Shown here piece by piece: positions 5,895 to 8,764 of a DNA stretch of 8,764 nucleotides. The stretch covers positions 1 to 8,764 of the forward strand of contig JACSRL010000410.1 of the NCBI GenBank assembly GCA_014879765.1. The letters are read 5' to 3'. Source of the DNA: Anaerolinea sp. GTDB taxonomy: Bacteria > Chloroflexota > Anaerolineae > JAAEKA01. The notes under the pieces were generated by a model that saw only the letters and a list, made by a program, of their open reading frames with translations, did not search any database and was not told where the DNA came from. Position 1 is the first letter of the stretch. Each line of letters opens with the position of its first letter. Both the position numbers and the translations under genes were made by a program.

Positions 5895-6500
5895 ATGCGC
5901 GAGCAAGATGAACTTTTTTCCCGTCAAGACCCTTCATTCGACGAAGCGCTGGCCGACCAGCCGCCGGCCGAGATGGACGGCATCAGTTGGCAGGAACTGG
6001 TCGAATCGAACCAAGAGCAGGCCGCGGCCGATGATCCCGTCATCCAGTTGGTGCAGGAGTACAAGGAAGCCATCAAGGCGCGCGACGAGGCCGAGGACAA
6101 ATATCTGCGGGCCGCGGCCGAATTCGCCAATGCCCGGCGGCGGGCCGAGCTGCGGGCCGATCACGAGGTGCGCGCGGCCAAGGAATCGATCCTGGGCGGC
6201 TTCCTGCCGGTGGTCGACGACCTGGACCGGGCGCTGCTGGCCGCCAGCGCGGCCGGCGATGCCAACTCCTGGCTGGAGGGCTTCGCCTTGATCCAGCGCA
6301 AGCTGGCCGGCATCCTGGAGCGCCAGGGGGTCACCCCCATCGCCGCCGAGGGACACTCCTTCGACCCCGCCCTGCACCAGGCCGTTATCATGGAAGCGAC
6401 CGACGATGCGCCCTCCGGCGTGGTGATGCAGGAGCTGCAAAAGGGCTATCTGCTGGATGGCCGGGTGCTGCGCCCATCCATGGTCAAAGTGGCGCAATAG
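5895..6500 (+). CDS. grpE: GrpE, nucleotide exchange factor for DnaK
   Basis: GrpE speeds ADP release from DnaK and acts in the cytoplasm as a dimer. The 201-residue product has an acidic, poorly conserved N-terminus, then a long charged helix for dimer coiled-coil formation at about residues 48-100 ('EYKEAIKARDEAEDKYLRAA', 'FANARRRAE'). The four-helix section ('GGFLPVVDDLDRAL') and the beta domain that contacts DnaK come next: 'FDPALHQAV' (156-164) and 'ELQKGYLLDGRVLRPSMVKV' (180-199). The ATG at 5895 is supported by AAAGGA at 5882-5887, 7 nt upstream; the open frame runs further upstream, but those residues overlap hrcA and the hairpin and do not resemble GrpE. It is the second gene of the CIRCE operon, 89 nt after hrcA and 105 nt before dnaK. 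Confidence 0.96.
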   Translation: MREQDELFSRQDPSFDEALADQPPAEMDGISWQELVESNQEQAAADDPVIQLVQEYKEAIKARDEAEDKYLRAAAEFANARRRAELRADHEVRAAKESILGGFLPVVDDLDRALLAASAAGDANSWLEGFALIQRKLAGILERQGVTPIAAEGHSFDPALHQAVIMEATDDAPSGVVMQELQKGYLLDGRVLRPSMVKVAQ

Positions 6501-6514
6501 CACTACACCGTTGC

Positions 6515-6569
6515 TCCGGCTGGCAGCCGGGCAAGATCGCAGCTCCGACCGGCGGCCGGAGCTGCCAGC
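6515..6569 (+). other. Paired hairpins in the grpE-dnaK spacer
   Basis: Hairpin 1: CCGGCT (6516-6521) pairs with AGCCGG (6525-6530) around GGC. Hairpin 2: CAGCTCCG (6540-6547) pairs with CGGAGCTG (6557-6564), with further GC pairs inside. An alternative long-range stem joins GCTGGCAG (6519-6526) to CTGCCAGC (6562-6569) and would disrupt both. No T-tract follows. The site is 35 nt or more before the dnaK start, leaving its Shine-Dalgarno free. RNA processing or transcript stabilisation between grpE and dnaK is a plausible role, by analogy with other dnaK operons. Confidence 0.6.
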
Positions 6570-6605
6570 GACAGACAAAACAGAGAGAACAGGAGTCAAT
6601 CAACG

Positions 6606-8501
<1,896 letters not shown>

Positions 8502-8509
8502 GCCGCCCA

Positions 8510-8592
8510 CACCCTGCCGCTCTGGCCGGTCTCCGACCGAGCCAGCCCGCACCCTACCGCCGCTCTGGCCGGTCTTCGACCGAGCCAGCCCA
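8510..8592 (+). repeat. Two tandem hairpin-containing repeats between dnaK and its terminator
   Basis: Unit 1 (8510-8549) and unit 2 (8550-8592) are near-identical, differing by a three-base insertion and a few substitutions. Each holds the same hairpin: CTGGC-CGGTC, a three-base loop (TCC or TTC), GACCG, one bulged A, and GCCAG (8522-8545 and 8565-8588). The difference inside the hairpin falls in the loop, so the stem is unchanged. They lie in the 3' untranslated region of the operon. A partial third copy is at the window end. Confidence 0.8.
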
Positions 8593-8604
8593 GTTGCCCG
8601 AAAC

Positions 8605-8637
8605 AAAGTCCCGCACCGAACCGGTGCGGGACTTTTT
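8605..8637 (+). terminator. Rho-independent terminator of the hrcA-grpE-dnaK operon
   Basis: AAAGTCCCGCACCG (8605-8618) pairs perfectly with 8622-8635 around an AAC loop, a 14-bp stem with a GC-rich core, and ends in a run of five T (8633-8637). It is 103 nt past the dnaK stop codon. This is a textbook intrinsic terminator and marks the operon end without dnaJ. Confidence 0.93.
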
Positions 8638-8664
8638 CATCTCATCGTACACAAGTGATCACAA

Positions 8665-8717
8665 GGCGTCTCGCCGGGCCAGATGCGAGTCAACTCCCAA
8701 AGCCGGGCGAGGACGCC
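8665..8717. repeat. Imperfect inverted repeat in the non-coding region after the operon
   Basis: GGCGT-CTCGCC (8665-8675) pairs with GGCGAG-G-ACGCC (8706-8717), leaving one bulged G and a loop of about 30 nt. There is no adjacent T-run. I see no coding sequence in 8638-8764; apart from this inverted repeat and the repeat copy at the end, nothing else is recognisable there. Confidence 0.4.
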
Positions 8718-8739
8718 CTGAAGATCGTGGCAATGGATA

Positions 8740-8763
8740 CTCCGACCGAGCCAGCCCAGTTGC
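8740..8763 (+). repeat. Partial third copy of the post-dnaK repeat
   Basis: Positions 8741-8763 match 8575-8597 at 22 of 23 bases, and 8740-8757 match 8531-8548 at all 18. Only the right half of the hairpin unit is present: the CTGGC-CGGTC arm is missing, so this copy cannot form the stem. The copy ends at 8763, one base before the window edge, so its full extent to the right is unknown. Confidence 0.75.
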
Positions 8764-8764
8764 T

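Noticed and set aside
8510..8763. CRISPR array
   Set aside because: Three unequal repeat copies with irregular spacing, two of them directly adjacent with no spacer, and no cas genes.

Overview
The window is GC-rich, roughly 64% by eye, and has the look of a bacterial chromosome; Chloroflexota (Anaerolineae/Caldilineae-like) is my best guess. The guess rests on three things: a bifunctional-nuclease (DUF151) gene, an hrcA-grpE-dnaK operon whose DnaK keeps the insert usually called 'Gram-negative', and intergenic spacers filled with short heptamer arrays and palindromes. It is an inference, not a proof.

Layout. (1) 72-590, minus strand: a DUF151/BFN protein with its own -10 box and a good Shine-Dalgarno. 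(2) 771-4498, plus strand: a glycan or exopolysaccharide module of two family-2 glycosyltransferases, a long polyprenyl-phosphate sugar-1-phosphate transferase (the membrane initiating enzyme) and a 61-residue two-helix membrane protein of unknown function. The first gene starts 7 nt after a perfect TATAAT, so its mRNA is probably leaderless. The second is preceded by heptamer repeats and has no Shine-Dalgarno. (3) 4499-4651: a spacer carrying a 65-bp palindromic element with two competing foldings. (4) 4652-8637: a complete heat-shock operon, with a sigma-70-type promoter (TTGACT-N17-TATCAT), a perfect CIRCE operator at 4695-4721, hrcA (GTG start), grpE and dnaK, and a strong intrinsic terminator at 8605-8637. 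dnaJ does not directly follow. (5) 8638-8764: non-coding, with an imperfect inverted repeat and a partial third copy of a repeat found twice between dnaK and the terminator.

How the parts work. HrcA should bind CIRCE and repress its own operon; GrpE is the nucleotide-exchange factor for DnaK. The sugar transferase would load the first sugar-phosphate onto a lipid carrier and the two glycosyltransferases would extend it, with lipid-linked intermediates at the inner face of the membrane.

I see no convincing undescribed system. The genes belong to known families. The less explained material is the structured intergenic DNA: nearly every junction in the second half of the window carries a hairpin or repeat that is not a standard terminator.
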